DNA of 64,000 nt from Oryzias latipes (lineage: Eukaryota; Chordata; Actinopteri; Beloniformes; Adrianichthyidae), in NCBI RefSeq assembly GCF_002234675.1, contig NC_019859.2:3999240-4063239 (forward strand), in the 5' to 3' direction. The notes beneath the pieces are model-generated. The model was not told the origin of the DNA. It saw nothing but the letters and a program-made list of their open reading frames with translations, and searched no databases. Below are positions 39,590 through 50,865 of the stretch, piece by piece (position 1 is the stretch's first letter; the number at the start of each line of letters is the position of its first letter). The translations under genes and the position numbers were made by a program.

Positions 39590-40215
39590 TTATTTTTAAC
39601 AGAGAAAGACCGTAACAGGATACATTAAGACGTCTGGGGTGACGGAGAGGAACATTGGAGTTTTTGAGGTCATGGATGAAAGCTGGAAAACAATGGCGAG
39701 ATGTTCAAGGTGGAGGTGGGACTGCGTCAAGGATCAGCTTCTCGTACGTTGTGGTGATGAACAGACCGACAGAGGAGGCTGGACAGGAATCTATGAGGAT
39801 CATGATGTTTGCAGATGATCTTTAGTGAGAGCAGGGAGCAGGTGGAGGACTTACAGACTTACAGTACAGAGGGGTTTTAGAGACTCTGATAGGAGGAAGA
39901 GCTGGAGGAAGCAGAGATGAAGATGTGTTTTGTCTGGGAGTGACCAGGGTAAAGAAGAGCGGATGACGGTGGATGTTCTGGAGATGAATGCAGGGAAGCC
40001 CATGGAGATGGTTCAGACACGTTGAGAGGAAGAACAGTGATGGTGTTGCTAAAAGGATGCTGAGGTTGGACCTACCAGGAAAGATGAAGCCCAGAGAGGA
40101 GGTTCATGGATGTAGAGGAGGAGGACATGAGGGTGGTAGAGAGTATAAGAAGGAAGCGGAGGAGAGGATTGGGTGGAGGCGAATATTTAGCTGTGGCGCC
40201 CCTTAAAGGGAGCAG
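39590..40215 (+). mobile_element. RTE-type LINE fragment (reverse transcriptase C-terminal part)
   Basis: Broken plus-strand frames show, in order, 'VGLRQGS', 'MFADDL' (the reverse transcriptase FADD box, about 39800-39830), 'SREQVEDL', and then an open stretch (39988-40206) with 'RWFRHVERKNSDGVAKRMLR', 'LDLPGKMKP' and 'GWRRIFSCGAP' up to a stop. This order is that of RTE-group LINEs (BovB/Rex3-like). It is truncated at the 5' end and carries several indels and stops. Confidence 0.75.
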
Positions 40216-43200
40216 CCAATAAAAAACATAATTCCCTTTCTTTAGAATGTCTTTTTCTTTGTTCTGTTGACTGAACCTCTCAATTATTTAATTGTTAGAG
40301 ACATTTTATGCATTAAAAAGAATAAATATCTTCATAAAAACTGAATGTGTACTAAGTATCGGTACATCTTGAAACAATTAAACAAAAGGTATTTGCCCGA
40401 AAACCTTTAAAAATTATAATAGCTTGAATAAATCTGCATGTGTGACTTATAAAATTCCAAAAACAAGACAAAATACCAAAACAAGACAGAAAAAATGTTC
40501 TCAGTTTGCACTAGAAAATATTTGACTCTTATGAAGTTCATCTAAAATGAAGACGTGTGGACTCTTTCCACACTCGTGTAGAAAGTAAACGCCTGCTTCA
40601 TTTGCACGTCGTCACATGACTTTTCATCCACAAAATCTTTTACCACGTCCAAAAAAAAACAGGTTTTCAAAAACATTGCATACATTTTTGACAAGTTGCT
40701 TCAACACATTTTTGATACCTTTTTAGGCTTCACATTTTTTAAATATATTTATATTTTTAAACCAATATAAATATATTTATTAAGTGCCTTTAAAGGATCT
40801 TCAGGACGAATTACAGCAGCTGTTGGATTTTTCTACCTCTCTCTATTTTGTTTTTGTTTTATTTATTTTTTTAAATTACTTTGTAATTTCTTTCTGTGAA
40901 AAGTACTATAGAAATAAAGTTATTCTATAGTCTAAAAGATTTATAGAAAAATGAATAAATTAATAAAAGTTTAATTATTATTTTGTGTTTCTGATTGTGG
41001 TTTTTGTCTCTGCACCTTTAGTTTGTCTTTCGCTGTCAAATCCTTTGAGTGTAAATTGTGTAATCTTGCTTTGCTTTCGTCAGCAGCAGAGTTTATTGCT
41101 CCACCACTTTTTTTCCATATCATCCACCATTATGATACTACCACTGTCATGCTGACTCCTAGTGTTATTTTTTTGACCAACTGTTGTCTCAAAGTGTTTT
41201 ATGATTAGAAAAACATGGGCAATTCACCTTCAAACACACTAAAAATGCAAAGCAGAACATGTGTTTGTTTGGCACACTTGAAGTTATGATTGCATCACGC
41301 AGGCCTTCAAAAAGCCTGAAACAAAAACGTGACCAAAAAAAATGTTCTCAGCTTCAAGAGGAACCTGTTCAGATTGTTCAGTCATGTGCATCATCAATGT
41401 CTGCCAAGACTCTTTTTATGTGAAATACAGAATCCAAAAAGACTTTGTATGGAAATGTTTGCTCGATGTAGAGCCATTTATGTCTAGAATTACTAAAACA
41501 TTCAGCACATTGTCAAAGATCTCAATCTAGAATACTTTTCACGCTGTTTCGGTATCAGAGCATCACTCAAGCATTCATTCAAGTAGAAAACTGTACCATC
41601 ATTTTCACATTAAGAATCAGGCAGAACACTTGATAAAAATATTAAAAAAACACGTTTTTTTTAATGATATATCATCTGTATGAACGCAGAAACTGACTGA
41701 TAGGATAGAACAGAATGAGAAAATACAGGGGAAAAAAGCCTGTTTGAGCTTTTCAAAAAATAGTTTCAACTGAAATTCAAAAATGTGAAATAAATCATTA
41801 AAAATAGACTTGAATGAGTGAAAATAAACTCGTGAAAAAAGTGCAGCTGACAGGAAAACAGGCTTAACGCAGCTTTCACATTTGACTCTCAAAGAAACCA
41901 TAACCTCAGCTCCGTGTACATAAATCTGCCATTTATACATTCATTTTACTGACTTTTGTCCGAATTTTGATTATATTTTAGAAATTTAAATTACCTCAAT
42001 TAGGCCAGATTAAAATGTTAAGGAGCTCAGAATCAGTCTCACCAAAGGTAAAGATAACCATTACTTTGCAAAGCGAGGTAAGTTTTATGTATAAAGACAA
42101 TTCATAGTCCTTTACATTAGACAAAAAAAAGAAACATTCAAAAGAACTGTTGAAGGACTGATAAACAAAACATTTTAGGTCAATACAAAAATAATCTTAA
42201 ATTGGTGTAAATTAAAGATGAGTTCTACAACATACCTCAACATGTTTAAGACAATGGAGAGCATTCAGATGGAAAAATAGAACAAGATTCTTTTTCATTT
42301 CCCACATACAGAGAAAACAACTGAGGACTCCACAACAATGCTGAAGACTCCGTGGTGACGTGATCGCCAATCATTCTCACGTCTTTTGGGCACGCAGTGA
42401 AATGTGTCCCTTTAGGCAAAGCATCCTCAAAACTCCGTCTTGGGTCTGAAGTACCTGGACTTTTACCAACAGGTGTGACACAAACACAGCACAGGTACCT
42501 GTTCAAGGTCATGATTATGACTTTCAAAAAAAGCCTTTACAAGGAACTGGCTGAAAAATGAACCATCGAGACTGGAACAATGGACACACATCATGGAGGA
42601 AATGGCCTTTCGCCTATGGTTGAAAGCTGAAAAACTACAAATCCAATGGAGGAAATGATTTTTTAATTTAAAGTTGGAAAATTATTTAATTGTGAAATCT
42701 ACAGGGGAATATGGGGGTACTTACACATATTTATAGATGATTAGGATGTTTGCTTTGTTTTTGGCAAGGTTTTTTTCTATTTTATTTTTTGCATCTTTTT
42801 ACTTGAACTCGAGTGAATTGCAATGATAAAAAGAAAACAGCAAAGTCTTCCAAAGCTCATTCTTTTCTGTCATAGAGAAAAGATGTTAGGGGTTGGGTTT
42901 CAAATGACTTTTTTCCTCCTTTAAGATTGATGTTCAGAGCTGCTGCTAAATGATCTGGTTTGTGTCTAAATGGAAATGTTGGTTTGAGTTGGTTTTTTTT
43001 ATAAAAGCTTACAATTGGGTTTTCTGTCTTGCAGCACATTGCATATTTTGAAATTTTACAAGACTTTCACCCTTTAATTTGCTAAATAGGATAATTCTGC
43101 CGAAGATCTATGGCTGCGGTTTTTGAAAGGGGGGTTTGAAGACAGTAGTATCGGTTCTGCTAAGGCAGGAACTAAAAAGGACTTTATTTATTTATTTGTT

Positions 43201-43635
43201 TGGGAGTGTTAATTAGTTTTTATTTGAAGAAAAAAGGTATATAATATTTATTTCAAGAGTACTTTTGTATGAGTTTTTGTTTTGTTGTTACAGAATAACA
43301 GACTTGGTAGCAGAAACATAATAAATAAACTTGAACAGGACAAAGCAGGAGCCAGGGCGCCAACAAAGCAGGACGACCCGACAAGGAAGAAGTGATTGAC
43401 AAATGAAGACAGCTGGTATGATTATGAGCATGAACCAAGAGTGACTGACAGCGAGAAAACTTGAAAAACAGCATGACAAGAACCAGTAAGTAAAACTGAA
43501 AAGGGCAGAATCCTCCAAAACAAGGTTAGTGGAGCCTACCAAGCTGCCAAGCCAATCAGAGAGCTTAACCCTTTAACACCAGAGCTTTAGCTTCAGTGTT
43601 GGCATTTAAATTTCCTCAGGGATTATTAAAGACTT

Positions 43636-43664
43636 TTCTATTCTATTCTATTCTATTCTATTCT
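43636..43664. repeat. TTCTA microsatellite
   Basis: About five to six perfect copies of TTCTA in a row, in intergenic DNA. Confidence 0.9.
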
Positions 43665-43927
43665 TTTGGCTTGATTGTTTAACCAACCAACTAACAAATT
43701 CGACTGGATTTTGAAGCTGAGAAAAGCAGCTATGCACTGATCTGCAACGTTTTACAGTAGTGAAGTGTTTATCCAATCAAGGTAAATCAACTGTTATTGT
43801 GACATAAAAAAAAACTTTGCGCTTTTATGCAACATTTTATTTGTAACAGTGTAATGTCTGCAAAGCCAATAGTGGAAGCCACCTTTCTCCATGTCGGAAT
43901 CCGCTGATTCACATTGATCAGGTAAAC

Positions 43928-44101
43928 CAGGGGTGGCCAAATCCAGGCCTTGAGGGCTGGTGTCCTTCTTTTTTTCCAACCAACACGCCATTAAAACCCT
44001 TAATTGGCTTAGCAAACCTGATCCAGGTAATCAGCAAGAGATAAGGTTTCTGGAAAACTAGCAAGAGACCTGCCCTAGAGGCCTGGATATGAGCACCCCT
44101 T
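43928..44101. mobile_element. hAT-like MITE
   Basis: Starts CAGGGGTGGCCAAATCCAGG and ends with the inverted partner (about 44080-44101, GGCCTGGATATGAGCACCCC). The flanks share GTAAAC (43922-43927 and 44102-44107), a partial target duplication. Confidence 0.6.
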
Positions 44102-45956
44102 GTAAACGGTCGAAGTGATACCGTATGTCTAAGAGAGTTTGCTATACAGGGGTTGCCAGCAACATTTTCAGTGTTAAAGGGTTAAACGAAAGTGGAACAA
44201 ATTCTCCACAATTTTAACTGCAACTTGCAAGTTAACGACAGCACTTTACTTTATTATTTCTGAATTAGAGTTCTCATCAACAAGGTGAAAGGGGATGAAG
44301 GTCTGTTAAACCTTGGTGCAAACCAGACAAACGAACCCTACTAGCCCTGAACTCAAGGTTTGCTTGAAAGTGAACTCTGGTAACATTTGAGTTAAAGTCC
44401 CATTAGCTGTCACGCATCTAGTATTCATTTGTGCACAATTTTGTATTTATGCATGCATTTCAGAAATTGCGGTAAGCGAGTTTGGAAAATAGACAAATAT
44501 AAAAAGTTAAATATATCCAATATGACCTTTAATACCTGCTTTTCATTTGGGTTTACAAAGTTACAGCGACTCCACACAAGTTTTTACGTTCTTCTTTGTC
44601 CACTACAAAAAATGTTGTGTACATGCCATTGGCCTTGAATTTATGAACTAGTTAAAAATCACTGAAACAAATACCTTGGATGTTTTGTTAGGACTGGCAA
44701 AGCGGGAAGGAAATCTGATCAGTTCATTGGTTTGGCTTGACGTTGGATGCCACTCCCAACAGAACATTTGCATTTACCCACACTTGGGACAAGCACACAG
44801 CTGAGACCAGCCTCGATTACAAAACCCACTTTGATTGGTTTTACTAGGTCCACTTCTTTTTTCGAACCAGTATATGTACTCTTAATAAGCTGTGACTCTC
44901 TGATGTTAGCCAAATGAAGTGGTGGCAAATTTAAGGCTTTGTCAGGAAGAATAGAGATCTTAAGCAGCAAAAAAAATGTAAACAGCAAGCCGGAGAACCA
45001 AAATTGAAATAAAACAAGAGCTTTCGAATTTCTGGGGACTATGAGACACAATATTTGACCATGGAAAACCATGTGAGACCCTTGTCTCTTTGGAGATCTT
45101 CCATGATTGTTGCTGTTGCAACGATCTGTCAAACACAAAGAACTGTGTTGATGACTCAGTTCTGTCTTCTACCACAGAGAATATTGTTCCCACACACAAA
45201 ACACAGACATGATTATTGAAAGAGCATGAGAATCTTTGACTGATGACTCAGCTGAAGTTTAAACAAACATTTCCAAATGTGGGCAACAAATGTATACATG
45301 AGGTGTGTGTGAATGTAAAAATAAAACTTAATGCACCCCGAACAGGTTCTTCTACCAAAAAGATCTTGTAAATTGATCTGCTGCTACCAAAACTTCCTTG
45401 AAACACTAATCTTGTGTCAATCAATGCTGCAAACAGAGGGAAACATTTTTCTGCTAGATTTTTACGTCATCCGCATGTTTTAGTGCTTGAAGTCTGATTG
45501 AAATCTTCTGGATGATTTAGCATGTTTGAGCCTCAAGCTGATGCCAAGTTTTTTTGTCCCAACGTTTAAAAAATAAACCAACATAAAATCTAGATTCTTT
45601 CTGCACCACAACAATTTTACTGCTGCATTTATTTATTGGGAACCTGCATCTCCAAAAAAAGCACCTGTTGTAAACTATTAGTCAAAGGTTTTCTGCATCA
45701 TTCTTGCTCAGCAGCTTTAATGTGTGCACCGAAGATACACTCCATAAGTCAAGACTCCATGAAGCACATAATGGCAAATAAAGACCATAAAATTTACAAA
45801 ATTCTCAACCAAAATGCAATGCTTCATTAAATTAACATATTAGATGTTTTACCTGTTTTTATTAGGTTTGATAGATTTCATGTTTGGGTGTTTCATGCTC
45901 GTGAAACAATGCACACGCCACCTTTGTGTCACCTTTCCATCAGAAAGAATGTAGAC

Positions 45957-46089
45957 ACAATGACGACAACCCAACCGGTTTGTGGAACTCAAGGCATATA
46001 AAAGCAGGAGAAGTTCTACTCTATATACTCAGACGGGATACTCTGCAAGACACAAAGGCAAAAAAGACGGCATAAAGAAAGAATAAATT
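45957..46089 (+). promoter_or_regulatory. Promoter and non-coding first exon of gene C
   Basis: TATAAAAG at 45997-46004; transcription should begin near 46028. The non-coding exon ends at 46089 (AATT|GTGAGT), and the next acceptor (CCTTGCTGCAG) is at 46303, 11 bases before the ATG. ACAATGACGA at 45957-45966 lies within a block beginning TTTCCATCAGAAAGAAT (about 45935) that is nearly repeated upstream of gene D. Confidence 0.7.
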
Positions 46090-46176
46090 GTGAGTACAAT
46101 TAAATAGTACAAAAATAAATACTTTTAATTCTGTAAGAAGTCAAATTTGTGTGTATTTTTTTATTATCAGTTTATA

Positions 46177-46243
46177 TATATAGATATAGATATATATCTA
46201 TATCTATATATCTATATCTATATATCTATATCTATATATATGT
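46177..46243. repeat. TATAGA/TATATC microsatellite in gene C 5' intron
   Basis: Alternating TATAGA and TATATC units form a self-complementary run of about 65 bases, 70 bases before the acceptor of the first coding exon. Gene D lacks it. Confidence 0.9.
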
Positions 46244-46314
46244 GTTTTGAACATTCTAATAACATTGTTTGCTTACCATTGTCCTTTTTAATCCTTGCTG
46301 CAGACTTTGGAGTC

Positions 46315-48805
46315 ATGAAGCTGGGATTGCTGTTGGCGTTGTCTGTGGCCGCTCTGGTGCTCAACCTCTCTGAGGGCAGGATCGTCTCCAAATGTGAGCT
46401 GAGGCAGAAACTCCAGGAAGTTCTGCCTCTGCCCAGAAAGTATGGCAGATACAAGGACCAAATCCTAGCTCTAGGTAAGAAAAATCTACTTATGTCAGGT
46501 AGATTTTGAGTTTGATTCATTGAACATCAATGGACATAAAACACATCTAATTGCAGTTTATAACACTGACTAATCCTATTTGTTTTTTGTCTTTTCTTTA
46601 CATATTTGCTTTTCTTGCAGTTACTTGTGAACTAGAGAGAAGATCACATCTTGACTCCAGCCTGGTGACTGGAAATGCTGTGCTCCCAACTGCAGCAGCG
46701 AGGCGAACAACACAAGCAGCTGAAGGAAACCAAACGGCCACTGAACAAGACATCATCTCAACAATCTCCTCGGCCCCAATGACAAACAGCACTGATGGCA
46801 GTTTCAGAAGAAAGCGATGGGCTCCATTCAATGACTTCAGAGAGAAGAGTGACAAAAGACGAGGCAACAAGGGGCGGGGCCATGACGAAAGTGGAGACAG
46901 TGACAACAGCAGCGAAGAAAACCACAAGAAAAAGAAGAACAGTAAAAAAAGTCATGAATCTTCTGAAGAGGAAAGCCACGAAATGGAAAACCAGGAAGCC
47001 AACAAACCAACGGCCAGCTCTGGTACCACTGAAATGTCAAACGCCGTATCTGGAAACGCAAGATTGAAGAGAGACGCTTCATCCAAAGAGAAGGGCAACA
47101 AGAGACAGGGTGACAGAGGACATGGCGACAAGAGACGAGGCAAAAAGGAACGAGGCCATGACGAAAGTGAAGGAAATGAAAACAGCCGCGAGGAAAGCCA
47201 TGGAATGGAAAACCAGGGAGCCAACAAACCAACAGCCAGCTCTAGTACCACTGAAATGTCAAACGCCGTATCTGGAAACGCAAGACTGAAGAGAGACGCT
47301 TCATCCAAAGAGAAGGGCAACAGGGGACGAGGCAACAAGGGGCAAGCTGATAAGAAAAGGGGAAACAATGGACGACAAAACGACAAAAAGGAAAATAAGC
47401 CCAGTAAACACAGCCATGAATCATCATCTCAAGAGAAGGACAACGTTAAGCCCAATCAGGGGCCGGCCATCTATTTTGGGCTCTTCCAGCTCTCTGACAG
47501 CTATTTCTGTGATTCAGGCAATGGCTCGTCCAAGAATCTGTGCAACAAAAATTGCTCAGGTGAGTTTTTGCACAAGACACAATGTAGAGCCATCAACCAT
47601 CAAAGTCGACCACCTTGCATGTTCTAACAATTATTTATTCTCTCTGAAGCCTTTATTGATGACAACATAGCAGACGATCTTGAATGCTTCGCAAACAAAG
47701 GATACTGGAGGTAAGCATCGTGACAATTAATTTCAGTAATTCAAAAAACAATCTTTTTCATTTTAGCCTTTTTTAAGTTTTAAATTTCATTTAAATCTCT
47801 CGGATATTACTCAGTTTCCAAGAAATGGTAAAATCACCAGAGAGAAAACATCTAATATTTTACACAGCTGCATATTAGTATTTCTGCATTGACCCACTAA
47901 AAATAATTCTACATGTCTAGTAGGTCAATGGGAGAACAAAAACACTTTTTCTAGAAACTGTGCTTTTACTTTTAACCCTAAGTTCACACCAAAGCAGCAG
48001 TGTCATGTCAAAATGAGTGAATAGCTATTTGTGTCAGACTAAAACTACACGCTGTGAAAGCCAAGCACGTCAAACAAAAGATTTGTTGCCACACAGCGCT
48101 CAAATTAGGTTGGAGTTGTCTTTTTAGTGACCCCACACAGGCCTGTTGAGCTACAGCCACTGAAAAAACAGGAAACAAGTTTCAAAATTAATTTCCTCAA
48201 CACTTTCGAAGTTTTTTAAAACAAGACTGTTACATCATCTTTGGCAGTGCACCAAGGAATATTGCATAATGGCTGACAAAGAACTTTTTTGAGGAGGAAA
48301 AATCTGACGCATTGGGCAACAAAAAGCAACCATTTAATATGGAACCATTTAATGTGGAAAAGTCAACAAAATACATCTTTGAAGACATTATTAAAATGTC
48401 TCCTCTAGTGATAACACAGCCTCATAATTACTAGAAGCAATATGTTATTTATATTATAAATATATTAATAAAAAGTTACTGAGGCCAGAGTGGAAAAACA
48501 CCAAATTCTATACTTTAACAATAATAAAACAAAACAAAGCTAATCTGAGTTATGGAGAAATGCAAACATTTACTTTAAGTTCACGTAAACCCATAATGTA
48601 AGACCAAAGTATTGAGGAACTTAAAAATATACTCAGTGTTAACCAAAAATATATCCAAAAAAAGAAACAAATACCAATAAAGAGAAAGAGAAACAGTAAA
48701 CAAAGAAATAATGGCTTTCACTCTTCATTTGACAGATGGATCCTGGACGAGGTCTCCAGCAGCTGTTCAAACCAACAGGACACCTACTTTAATGAATGTC
48801 AATAA
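46315..48805 (+). CDS. Lysozyme-like gene C: secreted, non-catalytic, two repeat units, three furin-type sites
   Basis: Coding exons: 46315-46474, 46621-47559, 47650-47710, 48736-48805 (TAA); phases 1, 1, 2; 409 residues. Signal peptide MKLGLLLALSVAALVLNLSEG, then RIVSKCELRQKLQE. The codon split by intron 1 is two residues before the second cysteine, equivalent to lysozyme codon 28; intron 2 splits the Ala codon after NCS, equivalent to codon 82. VTCELERRSHLDSS has Arg at the Glu35 position; IYFGLFQLSDSYFC has Tyr at the Asp52 position. All eight cysteines are present, and AFIDDNIADDLEC keeps the acidic calcium loop. The exon 2 insert starts with a Thr/Ala-rich stretch with two N-x-T sequons, then RRKR (residues 116-119), then two charged repeat units each containing ARLKRDASSKEKGN (RLKR at 201-204 and 275-278). 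The last exon encodes WILDEVSSSC and ends NECQ. Polyadenylation signal at 49059-49064. Nearly identical to gene D over most of its length. Confidence 0.92.
46881..47380 (+). repeat. In-frame tandem repeats in gene C exon 2
   Basis: Two units, each starting HDES and containing MENQ-ANKPTASS, TTEMSNAVSGNARLKRDASS and a Lys/Arg/Gly-rich end. The first is 276 bp (46881-47156), lengthened by a Lys-rich insertion (NHKKKKNSKKSHESSEE); the second starts at 47157 and merges into the C-terminal linker. Corresponding points (RLKR codons) are 222 bp apart. Confidence 0.88.
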
Positions 48806-49058
48806 GCAGGTCTACAAACATGGGGTCTACCTGCAACATTTAATGCTGGGATCTTAGCTGTCATGGGAAGTTCCTCATACTCTGGTTTCTCGGGCATTTT
48901 TCATTCCTTATTTTACTGATTGTTTTTACATTATCTAGGATAACAACATCATTGAAGTTGATAGATTTGCTAAAACCTTTTCAACAACAGAAACAAAACG
49001 TTTATTATAACTTTATAGTATTTGATTTTGTATCTGTTGGATCTGTCTGTCTGAAATC

Positions 49059-49064
49059 AATAAA
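49059..49064 (+). terminator. Polyadenylation signal of gene C
   Basis: AATAAA in AATCAATAAAGTTTG, about 255 bases after the stop codon. Confidence 0.7.
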
Positions 49065-49223
49065 GTTTGAAGCACTTTAAATTGTTCTGGTTCCTTCCTA
49101 AAGATATTTTGAGGAACTTGGTCACCCCAAGGGAGCTCGGAGTAGAGCTGCTACTCCTTCACATTGAGAAAAGCCAGTTTGGGTGGATACGGTACATGGT
49201 TTGAATGACCAGTTCTAGAGTTA

Positions 49224-50863
49224 CAGTCAGGACCATAAATTTTTGGACAGAGACACATTCTTTCTAATTTTGTTTCTGTACATTACCACAGTGAATTTTA
49301 AATAAAACAACTCAGATGCCATTGAAGTGCAGACTTTCAGCTTTTATTCCATGGGTTGAACAAAATTTTTGCATAAAAATGTGAAAAAATAAAGCATTTT
49401 TTAAACACAATCCCTTCATTTCATGGGCTCGTAAGTAATTGGACAAATGACTTGCATGCTATTGCATGGGGAGGTGTGGACAATCCCCTTGTTATGTCTT
49501 TATCAGTGAAGCAGATAAAAGGCTTTCATTCATTCAGTTAATTAGAGGACTCGTGCTTGCATTTTGAAGATTTTGCTATGAACAGACAACATGCGGTCAA
49601 AGGAGCTCTTAATGCAGGTGAAAGAAGCCATCATTAAGCTGAGAAAACAGAAAAAAACCATGCGAGAAATTGCTACAGTATTAGGAGTGGCAAAATCAAC
49701 AGTGTGGTCCATCCTGAGAAAGAAAGAAAGCAGTGGTGAACTCAGTGACGCAAAAAGACCTGGACGTCCACAGAAGACAACAGTGGTGGATGATCGCAGA
49801 ATCATTTCCATGTGAAGAGGAACCCGTTCACAACAGCCAACCAAGTGAACAACACTCTCCAGGAGGTAGGCGTATCAATATCCAAGTCTACCAGAAAAAG
49901 AAGACTTCATGAAAGTAGATCCAGAGTGTACACTGCAAGATGCAAGCCACTCAAGAATAGGAAGGCTAGATTGGACTTTGCTAAGAATCATCTAAAAAAG
50001 CCAGCACAGTTCTGGAAAAACATTCTTTGGACAGATGAAACCAAAATCAACCTCTACCAGAATGATGGCAAGAGAAAAGTATGGAGAAGGCGTGGAGAAG
50101 CTCATGATCCAAAGCACACTACATCATCACTAAAACACTGTGGAGGCAGTGTGATGGTCTGGGCGTGCATGGCTGCTAGTGGCACTGGGACACTATTGTT
50201 TATTGATGACGTGACACAGGACAGAATCAGCCCAATGAATTCTGAGGTGTTCAGAGACATACTGTCTGCGCAAATCCAGGTGAATGCAGCCAAACTGGTT
50301 GGGCGGCGTTTCATAATACAGACGGACAACGACCCAAAACATAGAGCCAAAGCAACTCAGGAGTTTATTAAAGCAAAGAAGTAGAATATTCTTGAACGGC
50401 CAAGTACGTCGCCTGATCTTAACCCAATTGAGCAGCATTTCACTTGTTGAAGACTAAACTTCAGACAGAAAGGCCCACAAACAAACAGCAACTGAAAGCC
50501 GCTGCAGTAAAGGCCTGGCAGAGCATTCAGAAGGAGAAAACCCAGCATCTGGTGATGTCCATGAGTTCAAGACTTCAGGCTGTCATAGCCAACAAAGGGT
50601 TATCAACCAAATATTAGTAATGACCATTTTTTTTCAGTTATCTCATTTGTCCAATTACTTACGAGCTCATGAAATGAAGGGATTGTGTTTAAAAAATGCT
50701 TTAGTTTTTCACATTTATCTGCAATCTTTTTGTTCAACCATAAAAGCTGAAAGTCTGCACTTCAATGGCATCTGAGTTGTTTAGTTAGAAATTCACTGTA
50801 GTAGTGTACAGAAACAAAATTAGAAAGAATGTGTCTCTGTCCGAATATTTATGGTCCTGACTG
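49224..50863 (+). mobile_element. Tc1/mariner transposon with long inverted repeats
   Basis: The ends are inverted copies of roughly 225 bp starting CAGTCAGGACCATAAAT, with TA on both sides (49222-49223 and 50864-50865). At 1640 bp it is about full length for a Tc1 element. It inserted just downstream of gene C. Confidence 0.9.
49591..50640 (+). pseudogene. Tc1-like transposase, broken by frameshifts and a stop
   Basis: The N-terminal helix-turn-helix part (49591-49814) begins MRSKELLMQVKEAIIKLRK and includes GRPQKTT; a one-base deletion at about 49812 moves the frame. The core (49812-50384) carries ILWTDETKI and IQTDNDPKH (both Asp). A TAG at 50382-50384, where relatives have Trp, stops it just before SPDLNPIEQ, which holds the Glu; another frame change follows within about 20 codons. 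Two frameshifts and one nonsense codon make it inactive. Confidence 0.85.
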
Positions 50864-50865
50864 TA

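Larger units (their letters stand above)
40216..45990. other. Intergenic region between genes B and C
   Basis: This is the divergent gap: B is transcribed leftward and C rightward. It is AT-rich, with a TTCTA microsatellite (about 43636-43664) and a hAT-like MITE (43928-44101). Open frames such as 44719-45138 (minus) resemble no family I recognise and lack splice or promoter context. Blocks shared with the gene D upstream region begin near 45780. Confidence 0.45.

Noticed and set aside
44719-45138. 139-codon minus-strand frame between genes B and C
   Set aside because: No recognisable domain, no splice sites or promoter; composition like surrounding DNA.
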